Notes: generated by a model not told the origin, from the sequence alone. Counted from the stretch's first letter, positions 23,778 to 33,523 are shown. The stretch: 41,589 nucleotides of DNA from M3007 sp041736625 (GCA_041736625.1 JBGSTG010000002.1:1-41589); one strand, 5' to 3'. Program-made: numbers and translations.

Positions 23778-26189
23778 CTATATCCACACGGCGGTGCTGC
23801 CTTCGGCGCCGGCCCGCACTTCGAGGATGTTCGGGTAATAGTCTTTTTGGCTTTCGATGTGCGAAATGATGTAGATCTGCCTGAACTGTTCCTGCAGCAG
23901 GTTCAGGGCGAGCATCATCTCGTGGCGGCGTTCTTCGTCCTGGCTGCCGAAAATTTCATCAAACGCCAGAAACGCCACCGACTGGCTGTTGCCGTTGAGC
24001 TCCATGATGCTGCGGGTGACGGCGATGCGCAGGCAAAAATTGGCCAGGTCGATTTCGCCTCCGCTGAAGCGTTCGATGGGGTAGAACGCACCACCGTCGG
24101 CTATGCTGAATTCAAAATTCCGGTCTACGCGGATGCCCTCGTATTTTCCTTTGGTGATTCGGCTGAACAATTCGCCTGCATACTGGGAGATGCCGGGGCT
24201 GGCGCGTTCCAGCACGATATTTTTAAAACTTTTAAACAGCTCATTCAGCTTCTCCAGCAGGTCCAATTCGGTCTGGTTTTCGGCGATAGACCGCCCCACG
24301 TTCCGGTGTTGCTCCAGGCGTTCGTGTGCGCTTTGCCATTTCTGGCGGACTTCCTGTTGTTCCTGAACCAGCCGGTTGAGCAGTTCAAACTGTTCCCGGA
24401 CCTGCTTGTCGAGCGTATCGGCCGATGAACGTGCCTGGTCGTACCGTTCGGGTTGGAAGCCAACCGCCAGTTGTTTTTCCCTGACTTCCTGCGCTTCTTT
24501 TTGGGCCTCTCCAACCTGTTTTTTTGCCTCCAGCAGGGCTTTTTCCGCATTGGGGAGTTCACGCTCCAGATGGGCGGTATCCTTCAAATAGTCTTGGTAC
24601 AACTGCTCAACGGACGCGAATGCTCGCTTCAGGTCGCTCAATTGTTGTTCATCGAACCGGACTTCGCCGATCTCATTCAGTATTTTTTGGGTGCTCAGTC
24701 GTTTTTGTTCCAGGGTGCGGTGGTGGTGTTCCTCCTGGCGCAGTTGCCGCTCCAGATCGGGCAGTCGGGCTGCCTGGTCGCGGAGGGACATTTGCTCTTT
24801 TTTCTGTTCATCGACCTGTGCGCGCTGCGTTTTGCCTTCGGCCAGCACCTGTTGGAGCTGCGCCTCCAGTTTGGTTTTTTCGGTGGTGGTCCAATCTGTC
24901 AGTTCGGATACCAGTTGCGCCAACACCTGATCGTAGGCGTGCAACAGGGGCTGGAAACAGGTGGGGCAGGCGCCCTGTCGGCCGATGGATTGCAGGCTTC
25001 CGATCTTTTCGTTTCTTTCGGCAATGCGGTCGTCCAGCGATTGGAGTTGAGCGGTCAGGGTGCGGTGTTCTTCGAGTTTTTGTTCGAGCCGGCTTTCCAG
25101 CTCCTGCAGGGTCTGTTCCGTTGTTTTCAGGCGCACGGCGGCGGGAGCGATGGCGGCGATGTCGCGTTCCAGCGCTTGTTTCCGGTGGATGGATTCGGCC
25201 AACAATCCGGAAATTTCAGAGATCTCCTTGGTTCTGGTGTCGGCATTCAGTTTTTTGTGCTGGGCTTCTTCCAGGTGGCGCAGGGCCTGTTTCAGCGGCG
25301 TGTAGGATTTTACCTGGTCTGCTTGCTGGGCCCAGTCCGCCTTTTTTTTCAGCAGCGATTCGATTTTTTCCGTTTGCACTTTGGCTTGTTCCGCCCCGTT
25401 TTTCATGCGCTCCTGCAGTTCACCCAGCCTTTTATCCAGTTCCAGGTGTTGTCGTTGTTTGACGGCCTCCTGGTCAAAGCGGGCTTTGGCGTTTAAATGC
25501 TGTTCTTCCAGCGCTGTTTTGCGGTTGTTTTCTGCCGACAGTTTTTGGGCAAAGGCTTCCAGTTGGGCGTGACATGCGTTTTTTTGGGCCGTAAGGCTGT
25601 CTACGGCGGTCGGGTCGAGCAGTAATTTGCGTTGGCCGGCAATTTCGTTTTTCCGGGCGATCATGTCGCTGTTCACCGCTTTTTGTATGTCGTCGAGCCG
25701 TTCGAGGCCAAGCATGCGCCGGATGAGTTGCCGTCTACCTTGACCGGTGGTTTCGGAGAGTTCGGCCAGCTCTTTTTGCCCGGAAAAAACGGAATGTTTG
25801 AACGCCTCCCGGTCCAGGTTGAGCAGGCGGCTTACCTGCTCCGTCACCGGGTTTGCGCCTTTGGCGATCAGTTCGTCGTTTTTGTAGAGTTCGGCGACAA
25901 CCGTCTCCAGCTTGCGCCCGCGCAATTCGCGGCGAATGCTGTACAGCACGTCGCCGATGCTAAAGTCGAGCCGCAGTTTGACCGCCGCCTTGGGGTCGGC
26001 AAACGAGGAGCGGATGAGGTCTTTTTGGGCAGCCTCGTCTCGCCCGTACAGGCAATACAGGATGGCTTCGAACAGGGTGGACTTTCCCGCGCCGTTCTTG
26101 CCGATGATGCCCACCAATCCTTCCCGGAAGGGCAGTTCCAGCCGGCCGTATTGCTTGTAATTTTCTAAAAACAGCGATTGAAGGATCAT
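23778..26189 (-). CDS. sbcC: Nuclease SbcCD subunit C (Rad50-like ATPase)
   Basis: SMC-like ATPase of the SbcCD (Mre11-Rad50) complex, which opens DNA hairpins and processes double-strand ends. The 803-residue protein has Walker A GKNGAGKST (30-38), two long coiled-coil arms, the zinc-hook CPTC near residues 404-408, the ABC signature ERFSGGEIDLANF, and Walker B AFLAFDEIFGSQDEERR near the C-terminus. It is somewhat shorter than E. coli SbcC (1048) because the coils are shorter. Its ATG overlaps the sbcD stop (ATGA). Confidence 0.95.
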   Translation of the reverse strand: MILQSLFLENYKQYGRLELPFREGLVGIIGKNGAGKSTLFEAILYCLYGRDEAAQKDLIRSSFADPKAAVKLRLDFSIGDVLYSIRRELRGRKLETVVAELYKNDELIAKGANPVTEQVSRLLNLDREAFKHSVFSGQKELAELSETTGQGRRQLIRRMLGLERLDDIQKAVNSDMIARKNEIAGQRKLLLDPTAVDSLTAQKNACHAQLEAFAQKLSAENNRKTALEEQHLNAKARFDQEAVKQRQHLELDKRLGELQERMKNGAEQAKVQTEKIESLLKKKADWAQQADQVKSYTPLKQALRHLEEAQHKKLNADTRTKEISEISGLLAESIHRKQALERDIAAIAPAAVRLKTTEQTLQELESRLEQKLEEHRTLTAQLQSLDDRIAERNEKIGSLQSIGRQGACPTCFQPLLHAYDQVLAQLVSELTDWTTTEKTKLEAQLQQVLAEGKTQRAQVDEQKKEQMSLRDQAARLPDLERQLRQEEHHHRTLEQKRLSTQKILNEIGEVRFDEQQLSDLKRAFASVEQLYQDYLKDTAHLERELPNAEKALLEAKKQVGEAQKEAQEVREKQLAVGFQPERYDQARSSADTLDKQVREQFELLNRLVQEQQEVRQKWQSAHERLEQHRNVGRSIAENQTELDLLEKLNELFKSFKNIVLERASPGISQYAGELFSRITKGKYEGIRVDRNFEFSIADGGAFYPIERFSGGEIDLANFCLRIAVTRSIMELNGNSQSVAFLAFDEIFGSQDEERRHEMMLALNLLQEQFRQIYIISHIESQKDYYPNILEVRAGAEGSTAVWI

Positions 26190-27304
26190 GCGAAACGCTG
26201 GAAGTAAACGTCGGCTTTTTCTTGCAGCAGCCGGGCGACGGATTCGTTACCCGGGTATTTCTCCGCAATATAAACAGAAAACAGCTTATCCAGTCGCTCG
26301 AAGGCGTCAGCGTCGATTTGGCCGGACAGGCCGTGTTCGCTCCAGGTGCGCCGGCGGACGAGCAACTGGAAACAGCCGGGAAAAAAGGCCTGCAGGCGCA
26401 GATTGCTCAGCTCGAGCGATTGCTCTACCGTCACCTCATCGAGCAAAATGCTGACGATGGCTTCCTCTACCGGGTTGTTTTCCTGAAAATGCCGCAGGTG
26501 CGCGGCGATGGCTTCGACGCTTTGTTCCCGGCAGCGACGCACGGTCAGTTTCAGCCAGGGCCGCGTCGGTATGGGTTCAAAGCGGTGTTGCCCGGTGTCT
26601 GTGTCGAGCAAAATAAAGCCCTTTTCGTACCCGGCTTCTGCGTCGCTGAACCGCTCCGTGGAGCCGCTGTACCAGGCGTTGGGATGCAGGGTCACCGGCT
26701 GGTACTGGTGCCAATGGCCGAGCGCGATGTACTGAAAGTTTTGCAGGCGGTCGTATGCTTCCGGCGGGAACATCTGCTCGCCGTATTCTTCCATCCGAAA
26801 ATCCTTGCCCAATGAGGTGTGCAACAGAAGCACGTTGAAAACGCCGGGCCGGGCTTCGAGATGTTCAATTTCTGTGTCTTGCCGGCGCAAGTCATTGATG
26901 TGGGGCAAGGCGTGGATGGCCAGCCCGTCCCATTCGAACAACGCATATTTTTCTTCAAAAACAGGGAATATGCCGGGAATGGTGCGCAGCGCTTTCAGGA
27001 TGGGACTGGTAAAGACGGTTTTGGGCGCCTCATGGTTGCCGGCGATCAACACCACGGGTATGCCCGCGTCGCTGATGCGCCGCAACTGCTCCAACCCGAA
27101 GGTGAGTGCGCGGTTGGAAGGCGACGGCCGGTGAAAGAAGTCGCCGCTGTGCACCACCACATCGGGCCGAAGGGCCAGAATCCGGTCCATTACGTGTTCA
27201 AAAGCGTCGTACACGTCCTGCTCCCGGGTGTTAACCCCGGCGTCGTTGACGGCTTCGAAGGCCTGGAAGCCGAGATGGGTGTCGGAAAAGTGGAGGAGGG
27301 TCAA
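26186..27304 (-). CDS. sbcD: Nuclease SbcCD subunit D (Mre11-like)
   Basis: Metallophosphoesterase nuclease of the SbcCD complex. The 372-residue protein has the phosphodiesterase motifs in order: LLHFSDTHLG (D8, H10), VVHSGDFFHR, LIAGNHEAP and YIALGHWHQYQP. The C-terminal capping domain follows. The start is TTG at 27304: an in-frame TAA lies 12 bases upstream and the first beta strand begins at residue 2. It overlaps sbcC by 4 bases, so both subunits are made together. The Ca/Na-type and surface genes around it are unrelated. Confidence 0.93.
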   Translation of the reverse strand: MTLLHFSDTHLGFQAFEAVNDAGVNTREQDVYDAFEHVMDRILALRPDVVVHSGDFFHRPSPSNRALTFGLEQLRRISDAGIPVVLIAGNHEAPKTVFTSPILKALRTIPGIFPVFEEKYALFEWDGLAIHALPHINDLRRQDTEIEHLEARPGVFNVLLLHTSLGKDFRMEEYGEQMFPPEAYDRLQNFQYIALGHWHQYQPVTLHPNAWYSGSTERFSDAEAGYEKGFILLDTDTGQHRFEPIPTRPWLKLTVRRCREQSVEAIAAHLRHFQENNPVEEAIVSILLDEVTVEQSLELSNLRLQAFFPGCFQLLVRRRTWSEHGLSGQIDADAFERLDKLFSVYIAEKYPGNESVARLLQEKADVYFQRFA

Positions 27305-27349
27305 CGTTTCGGGTTAATGATTCAAAAGTCCGGTCGGGTGTATTCCCGT

Positions 27350-29446
27350 TTACCGCAGCAGCGTGACATCGCCCTTTTCCAGGATCTCCTCCTGATCCGG
27401 CAGCCGGTACCGGGCCCACCAGACGTATACGTCGGTAGGGGCGGGCAGTCCGTTCACCTCGCCGTCCCAGCCGTCGGTCGGTTCCAGTCCTTCAAAGACG
27501 AGATCTCCCCAGCGGTTGTACACCTGGAAGCGGAATTCTTCGACCTCGGGGCATTCCCCGACGGGTTTAAAGAGGTCGTTGGTGCCGTCATTATTGGGGG
27601 TAAATGCGTTGGGGAAAAGGAAGGGGCAAATGGCCTGGCAAGGGGGCAGCACCACGGTAAAGGTATCTTCGGTGAAGCCGCATGCGTTGTACGCCAACAC
27701 CTGGTACAGGCCCGCTTCCGTGATGGTGATGGTGTCGTTTGTTTCGCCGTTCGACCAGCGAACGGAGTCGGCCACGGTAACCGCGATGAGTTTCAGCGTG
27801 GTGCCGGCGCAAAAATTGGTGGTATCCAGCACGATGGCCAGGTCGGGAGCTGCGGAAGCGATTCCGACCTTAATGCTGTCGATCAGGCGGAGGCACTGCG
27901 TGGCGTCGGTAACGGTTACACTACAAACCGAAGGTGAGTCAACCTGGATGGTGGCTGTGGTGTCGCCGGTGCTCCACAGGTAGGTCACATCCCCGCCGGG
28001 CAGTGTGGCGTCGAGCAGGAAGGGTTGTGTGCTGCACAGCGAGGTGTCCGGACCCAGATCGACCAACGGAATGTTGAAGTTCGGGTCGAAGTCGGTCGCG
28101 GTGACGTCAAAATCGTCCTGCAGGTTGCGGTCTTGCAGGGTTGGTGAGAGGTTGTTGCCCACAAAATTGGTTTCTTCCGAAATACGCATGCCCACCGGTT
28201 CTTCACACCCGTTTTGGCCGGTTTCGTCCACCAGGATAAAATAGGGAAAAAGGTTGTCCTGACCTTGAGCAAAATTGGGAAAATAGGCATAACCGCCTCC
28301 TGGCTGTGTCAGTAACCCACCCGTATTGGTGATGTATCCGACCGTGGGCTCCGTAAGGTAGTTGTGTTGCCAGGCGATGCTGTTGTCGGCGTCAATTTGC
28401 GCCAGAATATTCAGTTCAACCGAGGCGGTGGAGATCGTGTCGAGGCGGGTGACGATGCTGACGGCCAGCTGGCTGGTCCCGACCGGTATGCTTTGAATGA
28501 TTTCCACCTCTTGCTTGGTGTTGATCAGCTCGATGGTTTGCACCCTGACGAGTTGTCCATCGCGATTTGTTTCCAGCACCAGCCCGTTTTTGGCCGGAGG
28601 CGAAAAAGACTCGAAGTACCCGGTGGCCACCAGGTTGCCGTTCGGCCGTTCGGACAGGTGGTTGGCCACCACGTCGGGCAACACAAACACGCCGGAGGGC
28701 GCGTAGTTTCTGGCCCAGATCAGGTTGCCGTTTCCGTCGAATTTGACCAGCAGCAACGTTTGGGCGGGCACGCCGGCCGAGGGCGATTCGTAGGTGCCGG
28801 CGAGCACATAGTTGCCGTCCTGGGTTTTGATGAGGTCGGAAAACGATGCATCGGCGCCTTGCAGACAACTGAAACAGAGTTTTTTGGACCAGATGAGTTG
28901 TCCGTCCGCGTTGATGCGGGCGAGGAACAGGTCGTTTGGGTCGTCGTTGGAGGCCAGCACCGAGGCGCCGGCAGCGATTAGCGCCGTGCCGTCCTCTTCC
29001 GGCCATACCTCCGATTGATCGAGGTTAACGGAATAGTCGGTTTTGTCGGCGCCGAACTGTCGCGACCAAATGATGGTTCCGTCGGGTTCTGTCTTGATGA
29101 CCACCTTGCTTTGGGTAGAGTCGACCGTTACGGAACTGAACAGCAGGGCGTCTTCAGCGGGCCACTCCACTATCCGGCTCCGGTTGATTCCGCGTTCCAG
29201 GGTGTAGTCTTTGCTCCAGACGACTCCGGCCCGGGTATTCAGTCGCGTGATGTTCAGGTTGCCGCCGGCCAGCGGGTTGGCCGGGATGATGCCGCTGCCG
29301 AGGAGATAATCTCCGTTGATTGTTTGAATGACGTCGGAGACCGGTGATATCCGCCCGGGATTGAGCGGGACACGCAGTTGTTGTTGGGCAAATGCCGAAT
29401 GGGAAAAGCTGAAAAAGGCCAAAAAGAGGGCGGCAACGAATCGCAT
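27350..29446 (-). CDS. Large surface protein with gliding-motility-type C-terminal domain (T9SS type B)
   Basis: A 698-residue exported protein. The signal peptide ends at AFAQQ. Residues about 25-420 are beta-propeller-like repeats of the pattern 'DG.I.W.K.......D....I....DGNY..AG' (for example KTQDGNYVLAGTY, NGNLIWARNY), as in Bacteroidota proteins with SBBP/propeller repeats. About 465-600 hold two Ig-like/PKD-type modules (LDATLPGGDVTYLWSTGDTT, SVRWSNGETNDTI). The last ~85 residues are the gliding-motility-associated domain: CPFLFPNAFTPNNDGTNDLF and VYNRWGDLVFEG. This type B signal directs type IX secretion and surface attachment. The ligand is unknown. Confidence 0.9.
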   Translation of the reverse strand: MRFVAALFLAFFSFSHSAFAQQQLRVPLNPGRISPVSDVIQTINGDYLLGSGIIPANPLAGGNLNITRLNTRAGVVWSKDYTLERGINRSRIVEWPAEDALLFSSVTVDSTQSKVVIKTEPDGTIIWSRQFGADKTDYSVNLDQSEVWPEEDGTALIAAGASVLASNDDPNDLFLARINADGQLIWSKKLCFSCLQGADASFSDLIKTQDGNYVLAGTYESPSAGVPAQTLLLVKFDGNGNLIWARNYAPSGVFVLPDVVANHLSERPNGNLVATGYFESFSPPAKNGLVLETNRDGQLVRVQTIELINTKQEVEIIQSIPVGTSQLAVSIVTRLDTISTASVELNILAQIDADNSIAWQHNYLTEPTVGYITNTGGLLTQPGGGYAYFPNFAQGQDNLFPYFILVDETGQNGCEEPVGMRISEETNFVGNNLSPTLQDRNLQDDFDVTATDFDPNFNIPLVDLGPDTSLCSTQPFLLDATLPGGDVTYLWSTGDTTATIQVDSPSVCSVTVTDATQCLRLIDSIKVGIASAAPDLAIVLDTTNFCAGTTLKLIAVTVADSVRWSNGETNDTITITEAGLYQVLAYNACGFTEDTFTVVLPPCQAICPFLFPNAFTPNNDGTNDLFKPVGECPEVEEFRFQVYNRWGDLVFEGLEPTDGWDGEVNGLPAPTDVYVWWARYRLPDQEEILEKGDVTLLR

Positions 29447-29517
29447 AAAAAAAATTTAAGGACAAATAACGTAAAAATTTGCGTAAACAGAGGCACACAT
29501 TTTGACAGATTGGGACA

Positions 29518-30432
29518 TCACCCGCATTCCGGCGAAGCACAGCCTGCGCTTTGGCTTTCCGTTTCCAACGTGACGTGGCGGATTTGCAGGTGGAGCAACT
29601 GATGCCGCAAATGGTCCTTGGCAGTCGTGGCCATCTCCGGGCTGTGACCATCGGCCAGCACCAGGTGAGCCGTGAGGGCATTCTCCGATGTGCTCATGGC
29701 CCATACGTGGAGGTGATGTACGCCCATCACCCCCGGTGTATTCCGGGCAGCCGCTTCGACGGCATCCATGTCTACATCGCGGGGCACACCGTCCAGCGCC
29801 AGGCAAATACTCTCCCGGAGCAACCCCCACACGCCCCAAAGGATCACCGACAGAATGCCAAAGCTCACCGCCGGATCAATCCATCGCCAGCCTGTCCAGT
29901 ACATCAGCATACCACCCGCCACCACGCCGGCCGACACGGCTGCGTCGGCGGCCAGGTGCAAGTACGCGCCTCGAATATTCAGGTCGTGCCGGGCGCCGCG
30001 ATGAAACAACCACGCGGTGAAAGCGTTTATGGCAATGCCCAGAACAGCTACGGCAGAAATGGTCAGCCCCGGCACCTCCGGCGGATCGCTCAGTCGACGG
30101 TACGCTTCGACACCGATGTAGGTTACCGCCACCAACAACAGCAGGCCATTGAGCAGCGAAGCCCAAATGGTAAATTTGCGATATCCATAGGTAAAACGCT
30201 TTGTGCCTGCGAATTTGGACAGGCGTAGCGCGACCCACGACAAAATCAGGCTTAAAACGTCGCTCAGGTTGTGCCCCGCGTCCGTGAGCAAGGCCAGTGA
30301 GCCGGCCCATAGCCCCATGGCTATTTCCACGCCTACAAATGCGGAATTCAGGAAAATCCCCCAGCCGAAGGCGCGACCCATAAGTGCCGGATCCGGCAAA
30401 TGGTGGTGGTGGTGATCGTGATGGTGTGCCAT
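29518..30432 (-). CDS. Cation diffusion facilitator (CDF) heavy-metal exporter
   Basis: Proton-coupled exporter of Zn2+ or related divalent metals, of the CzcD type. The 304-residue protein begins with a His cluster (MAHHHDHHHHHLPDP), has six membrane helices and both metal-site motifs: LLTDAGHNLSDV in TM2 and YLHLAADAAVSAG in TM5 (D/H-rich), then a cytoplasmic C-terminal domain with VHHLHVWAMS. The terminal CASPECG is a short Cys pair. It is the last gene of the metal operon, 4 bases after the membrane protein gene, and lies beyond the copper ATPase and HMA gene. Confidence 0.93.
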   Translation of the reverse strand: MAHHHDHHHHHLPDPALMGRAFGWGIFLNSAFVGVEIAMGLWAGSLALLTDAGHNLSDVLSLILSWVALRLSKFAGTKRFTYGYRKFTIWASLLNGLLLLVAVTYIGVEAYRRLSDPPEVPGLTISAVAVLGIAINAFTAWLFHRGARHDLNIRGAYLHLAADAAVSAGVVAGGMLMYWTGWRWIDPAVSFGILSVILWGVWGLLRESICLALDGVPRDVDMDAVEAAARNTPGVMGVHHLHVWAMSTSENALTAHLVLADGHSPEMATTAKDHLRHQLLHLQIRHVTLETESQSAGCASPECG

Positions 30433-30436
30433 GCGA

Positions 30437-31039
30437 TTACTCCAGGATAAGCAATAAAAGGCCTGAAATGATGAGTGTGATTCCGGTGATCAGGCCGGCA
30501 TGGTGCTCCCAGGCATGCCAGTCCGCCTTTTGCAACCCACTCAGCGCCAGCCACATCCAGGTCATCATGCCGATAAGCGTCACAACAGCGTACAGCAAGG
30601 CGAGGGCGCCAACAAACCACCATCCGTATTGCCCGGCAGCCAGGAAATAACCTTCGATCTCCAGGCAGGGAGAAAAAAACATGGCCAACAGCAGCGCACC
30701 GATCACAGATTTGCCGCCGGCGTGGTGGCTCAGATGAAAATGATGGTGATAATAGTGCCGGTATACGTACACAATTCCCCAGATGATCAGAATGGCCGGC
30801 GCTACCCACATGGAAAATACTTCTACGCGGTCCGACAGCGCGTCGCCGGCCCAGGCCAACAGCAGGCCGAACAGCACCGTGCTCGCCACGTGCGCGGCGC
30901 CGGCCAGCAGGGTCACCCACAGGATGTCCGTCCGCGTCCACCCCAACTGCCGGCCGACGGCCAGCACAGGCAGCCAATGGCTGGGGATGAGGGCGTGCAG
31001 AATGGACAAAACCAGGGCGCCGGATAGGAGAGGAGACAC
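30437..31039 (-). CDS. His-rich polytopic membrane protein, likely metal transporter (LysE/UreH-like)
   Basis: A 200-residue protein with five to six membrane helices. The opening SILHALIPSHWLPVL and the helix GAAHVASTVLFGLLLAW recall the His motifs of UreH/NicO-type metal transporters in the LysE superfamily, and FFSPCLEIEGYFL lies in a later helix. A cytoplasmic loop is a histidine cluster (YRHYYHHHFHLSHHAGGK), likely a metal-binding site. Assignment to a family is tentative. The start is GTG at 31039. It is third in the operon copA, hma, this gene, cdf. Confidence 0.65.
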   Translation of the reverse strand: MSPLLSGALVLSILHALIPSHWLPVLAVGRQLGWTRTDILWVTLLAGAAHVASTVLFGLLLAWAGDALSDRVEVFSMWVAPAILIIWGIVYVYRHYYHHHFHLSHHAGGKSVIGALLLAMFFSPCLEIEGYFLAAGQYGWWFVGALALLYAVVTLIGMMTWMWLALSGLQKADWHAWEHHAGLITGITLIISGLLLLILE

Positions 31040-31082
31040 TAGGGGGTGGTTGACGGTTACAGGATGCGGAATGGGGTTTGGA

Positions 31083-31301
31083 TCAGGAGGTCAGCGTCGA
31101 AGCGGTGTACCCAGCAGCTTTGAATGCCGCTTTAACCAGCTCTGCTTGCTCCGGATGCGTCAGCTCGAGGGTCACTACCCGGTCTGCGGTATTCAGGTCG
31201 GCCTCCCAGGAAAGGAGTCCGTCAATTTGTTCCAGGTGGGGCCCGACGGCGGCTACGCAGCCGCTGCATTTCAGGTTGGTTTTTAGTTTTACGGTTACCA
31301 T
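31083..31301 (-). CDS. Heavy-metal-associated (HMA) domain protein, putative copper chaperone
   Basis: A 72-residue free-standing HMA domain. The metal-binding motif is LKCSGCVAAV (C12-x-x-C15) in the first loop, with the beta-alpha-beta-beta-alpha-beta pattern across TVKLKTNLKC ... VTLELTHPEQAELVKAAFKAAGY. The N-terminal strand lacks the methionine usually before the first Cys (MxCxxC; here LKCSGC). It starts 10 bases after the copA stop, so it probably passes Cu(I) to that ATPase. Confidence 0.88.
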   Translation of the reverse strand: MVTVKLKTNLKCSGCVAAVGPHLEQIDGLLSWEADLNTADRVVTLELTHPEQAELVKAAFKAAGYTASTLTS

Positions 31302-31311
31302 CGTCTTTCTA

Positions 31312-33513
31312 TTATAAATTTCGCAAACGCAGACTGTTCAGCACCACCGATACCGAACTCAGCGCCATTGCGCCGCCGGCGATCATGGGGTTGAGCAGGA
31401 AGCCGAACGCCGGATAAAGCACTCCGGCAGCAATCGGTATGCCAATGAGATTATACACAAATGCCCAGAAAAGGTTTTGGCGAATGGTTCGTACGGTTTG
31501 GACGGACAGCTCCAGGGCTTCCGAAAGCTTGCCCAGGTCGGAACCCAAAAGGGTAATATCTGCAACGTCTATGGCAACGTCGGCGCCGTGGCCCATGGCA
31601 ATGCCCACATCGGCCAGCGCCAGGGCCTCGGCGTCGTTGATGCCGTCGCCCACCATGCCCACCTGAAGACCCTGGGCTTGCAGGGATTTGACATAAGCGC
31701 CTTTTTCGGCCGGCATCACCGCGCCTTTAAACCGGCTTATGCCGGCCAGTTCGGCGACATGGGCGACGGCTTTTTCCTGGTCGCCGGAGAGCAAATGCAC
31801 GGTTATCCCTTTTTGTTGAAGCGCTTGAACGGCTGTCAGCGCCTCCGTGCCGGGCTGGGCAATCAGAGAGAACGCAGCCAGCAAGGTGCCGTCTTCGGTA
31901 AAACAAACGATGCCGGCGCCGCTGTCCGCCAATTCTGATTGGAGGAAAGACTGTGCGTTATCCGGGAAAACCACGCCGTTTTCAGCCATCCATGCCGGGC
32001 TCCCGGCCCGGTAGGTGTGTCCATTGTACTGCGCTCCGATGCCTTTTCCGCCGACACTTTCCACGTCGCGGAGCGACAGCGGCGATGAAAAATCCTGCAA
32101 AGCATTGGCCAACGCGCCTGCCAGGGGATGGCTCGAGCGCCGTTCGAGTTGGTACAGGATATGGCGGTGTTCCGGAATGGCGTGGGTGGCCCACCATTGG
32201 GATTTCAGGTCCGGACGGGCGCCGGTAAGGGTGCCGGTTTTGTCCATTATAATATCGGTAAGTCGACGGGCTTTTTCAAGGCTTTCCGCATTTTTGACCA
32301 GTATGCCTTTTTCCGCGGCGCGGCCTATTCCCGCCATCAGCGCTGTGGGGGTGGCCAGCCCCAATGCACATGGGCAGGCGATGACCAACACGGTGACACT
32401 TGCGAGCAGGCCTGTGGTTGGATACCCGGCCAACCACCAGGACAGGAAGGTGATCAGGGCAATGATCAGCACCGTTGGCACAAAAACAGCCGCAATCCGG
32501 TCGGCCAGCTTTTGCACCGGCGCCTTGGACCCCTGGGCTTGCTGCACGGTGCGGACGATGCCGGCCAGCACGGTGGTTGCGCCCACCTGTTCGGCGACAA
32601 GGTAGAAGCTGCCCTGTTGGTTGAGGGTTCCGGCGAACACGCGGTCGCCGGGTTGTTTGATTTGAAGCTCCGCCTCTCCGCTGATGCTGCTTTCGTCCAC
32701 CAGCGATTCGCCTTCCAACACATGTCCGTCGACGGGAAGGTGATCGCCGGCGCGCACCAGGAGGGTGTCGCCTGGATGGATATCGCTCAGGGGCCGTTCC
32801 ACGTCTGATGCCGATTCCCGTCGCCACACTGTTTTCGGTTGTTTGCCGAGCAGTTTTTTGAGGGCGGACGCCGTATGCGCCTTGGCGTTTTCTTCCAGGT
32901 ATTTTCCCAACAAAATGAAAAACACAATGACGGCCGCCGCTTCGAAATACACGTGCGGTTCCAATCCGTTTTTCCGGAAAAAGGCAGGGAAGATGGTATT
33001 AAAGGCGCTAAACACCCAGGCAATGCCGGTACTGAGGGCTACCAGGGTGTCCATGTTGGCAAAGCCATGCCGCGCCTGTTTCCACGCGCTGCGAAAAAAA
33101 CGAAGCCCATAACCGAATACCACCGGAAAGCTGAGGAACAGGCCGGCCCAGTGCGCCCATTCGGCGTGCATCCAGACCATGCCCAGCACCACCACCGGGA
33201 GGCTCAACAAGCCGGCGCCCCACGTGGCTTTTCGCAAGGACTCGCGGTTTGTCTCCAGGCGTGCATCGAGTGTTTGTCCGGGTTCGTCTTCCTGCAACAC
33301 GAGATCATATCCGGCCGACTGCACCGCGCGGCGCAGATCGTCGGGTTGGACCATAGCGGGATCGAAAGTAACCTGCAACAGGTGGCCTGCGTAATTCACC
33401 GTTGCCTGCTCAACACCGGGTTGATTGCGGACGGTGTTTTCCACGTTGACTGCGCAGGCCGCACAACTCATGTCGAGCACCGGCAACTGAAGGGTTACGT
33501 TTTTTTCACTCAT
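31312..33513 (-). CDS. copA: Copper-translocating P1B-type ATPase
   Basis: Exports Cu(I) from the cytoplasm using ATP. The 733-residue protein has one N-terminal HMA domain (LDMSCAACAV, C17 and C20), then the core: the transmembrane metal site CPCALGLATPTAL, the phosphorylation motif DKTGTLTG, the nucleotide-domain HPLAGALANAL and the hinge GDGINDAEALALADVG. The CPC motif and one HMA domain fit Cu(I)-class ATPases. The ATG at 33513 is preferred to a longer start at 33579, which adds 22 residues with no domain and would overlap the promoter-like box. It leads the metal operon on the minus strand. Confidence 0.95.
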   Translation of the reverse strand: MSEKNVTLQLPVLDMSCAACAVNVENTVRNQPGVEQATVNYAGHLLQVTFDPAMVQPDDLRRAVQSAGYDLVLQEDEPGQTLDARLETNRESLRKATWGAGLLSLPVVVLGMVWMHAEWAHWAGLFLSFPVVFGYGLRFFRSAWKQARHGFANMDTLVALSTGIAWVFSAFNTIFPAFFRKNGLEPHVYFEAAAVIVFFILLGKYLEENAKAHTASALKKLLGKQPKTVWRRESASDVERPLSDIHPGDTLLVRAGDHLPVDGHVLEGESLVDESSISGEAELQIKQPGDRVFAGTLNQQGSFYLVAEQVGATTVLAGIVRTVQQAQGSKAPVQKLADRIAAVFVPTVLIIALITFLSWWLAGYPTTGLLASVTVLVIACPCALGLATPTALMAGIGRAAEKGILVKNAESLEKARRLTDIIMDKTGTLTGARPDLKSQWWATHAIPEHRHILYQLERRSSHPLAGALANALQDFSSPLSLRDVESVGGKGIGAQYNGHTYRAGSPAWMAENGVVFPDNAQSFLQSELADSGAGIVCFTEDGTLLAAFSLIAQPGTEALTAVQALQQKGITVHLLSGDQEKAVAHVAELAGISRFKGAVMPAEKGAYVKSLQAQGLQVGMVGDGINDAEALALADVGIAMGHGADVAIDVADITLLGSDLGKLSEALELSVQTVRTIRQNLFWAFVYNLIGIPIAAGVLYPAFGFLLNPMIAGGAMALSSVSVVLNSLRLRNL

Positions 33514-33523
33514 GCGGTAAAGA

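Noticed and set aside
26819..27937. A 372-codon plus-strand ORF across sbcD and the following surface gene
   Set aside because: It spans two real minus-strand genes in the shadow frame and has no recognisable domain.
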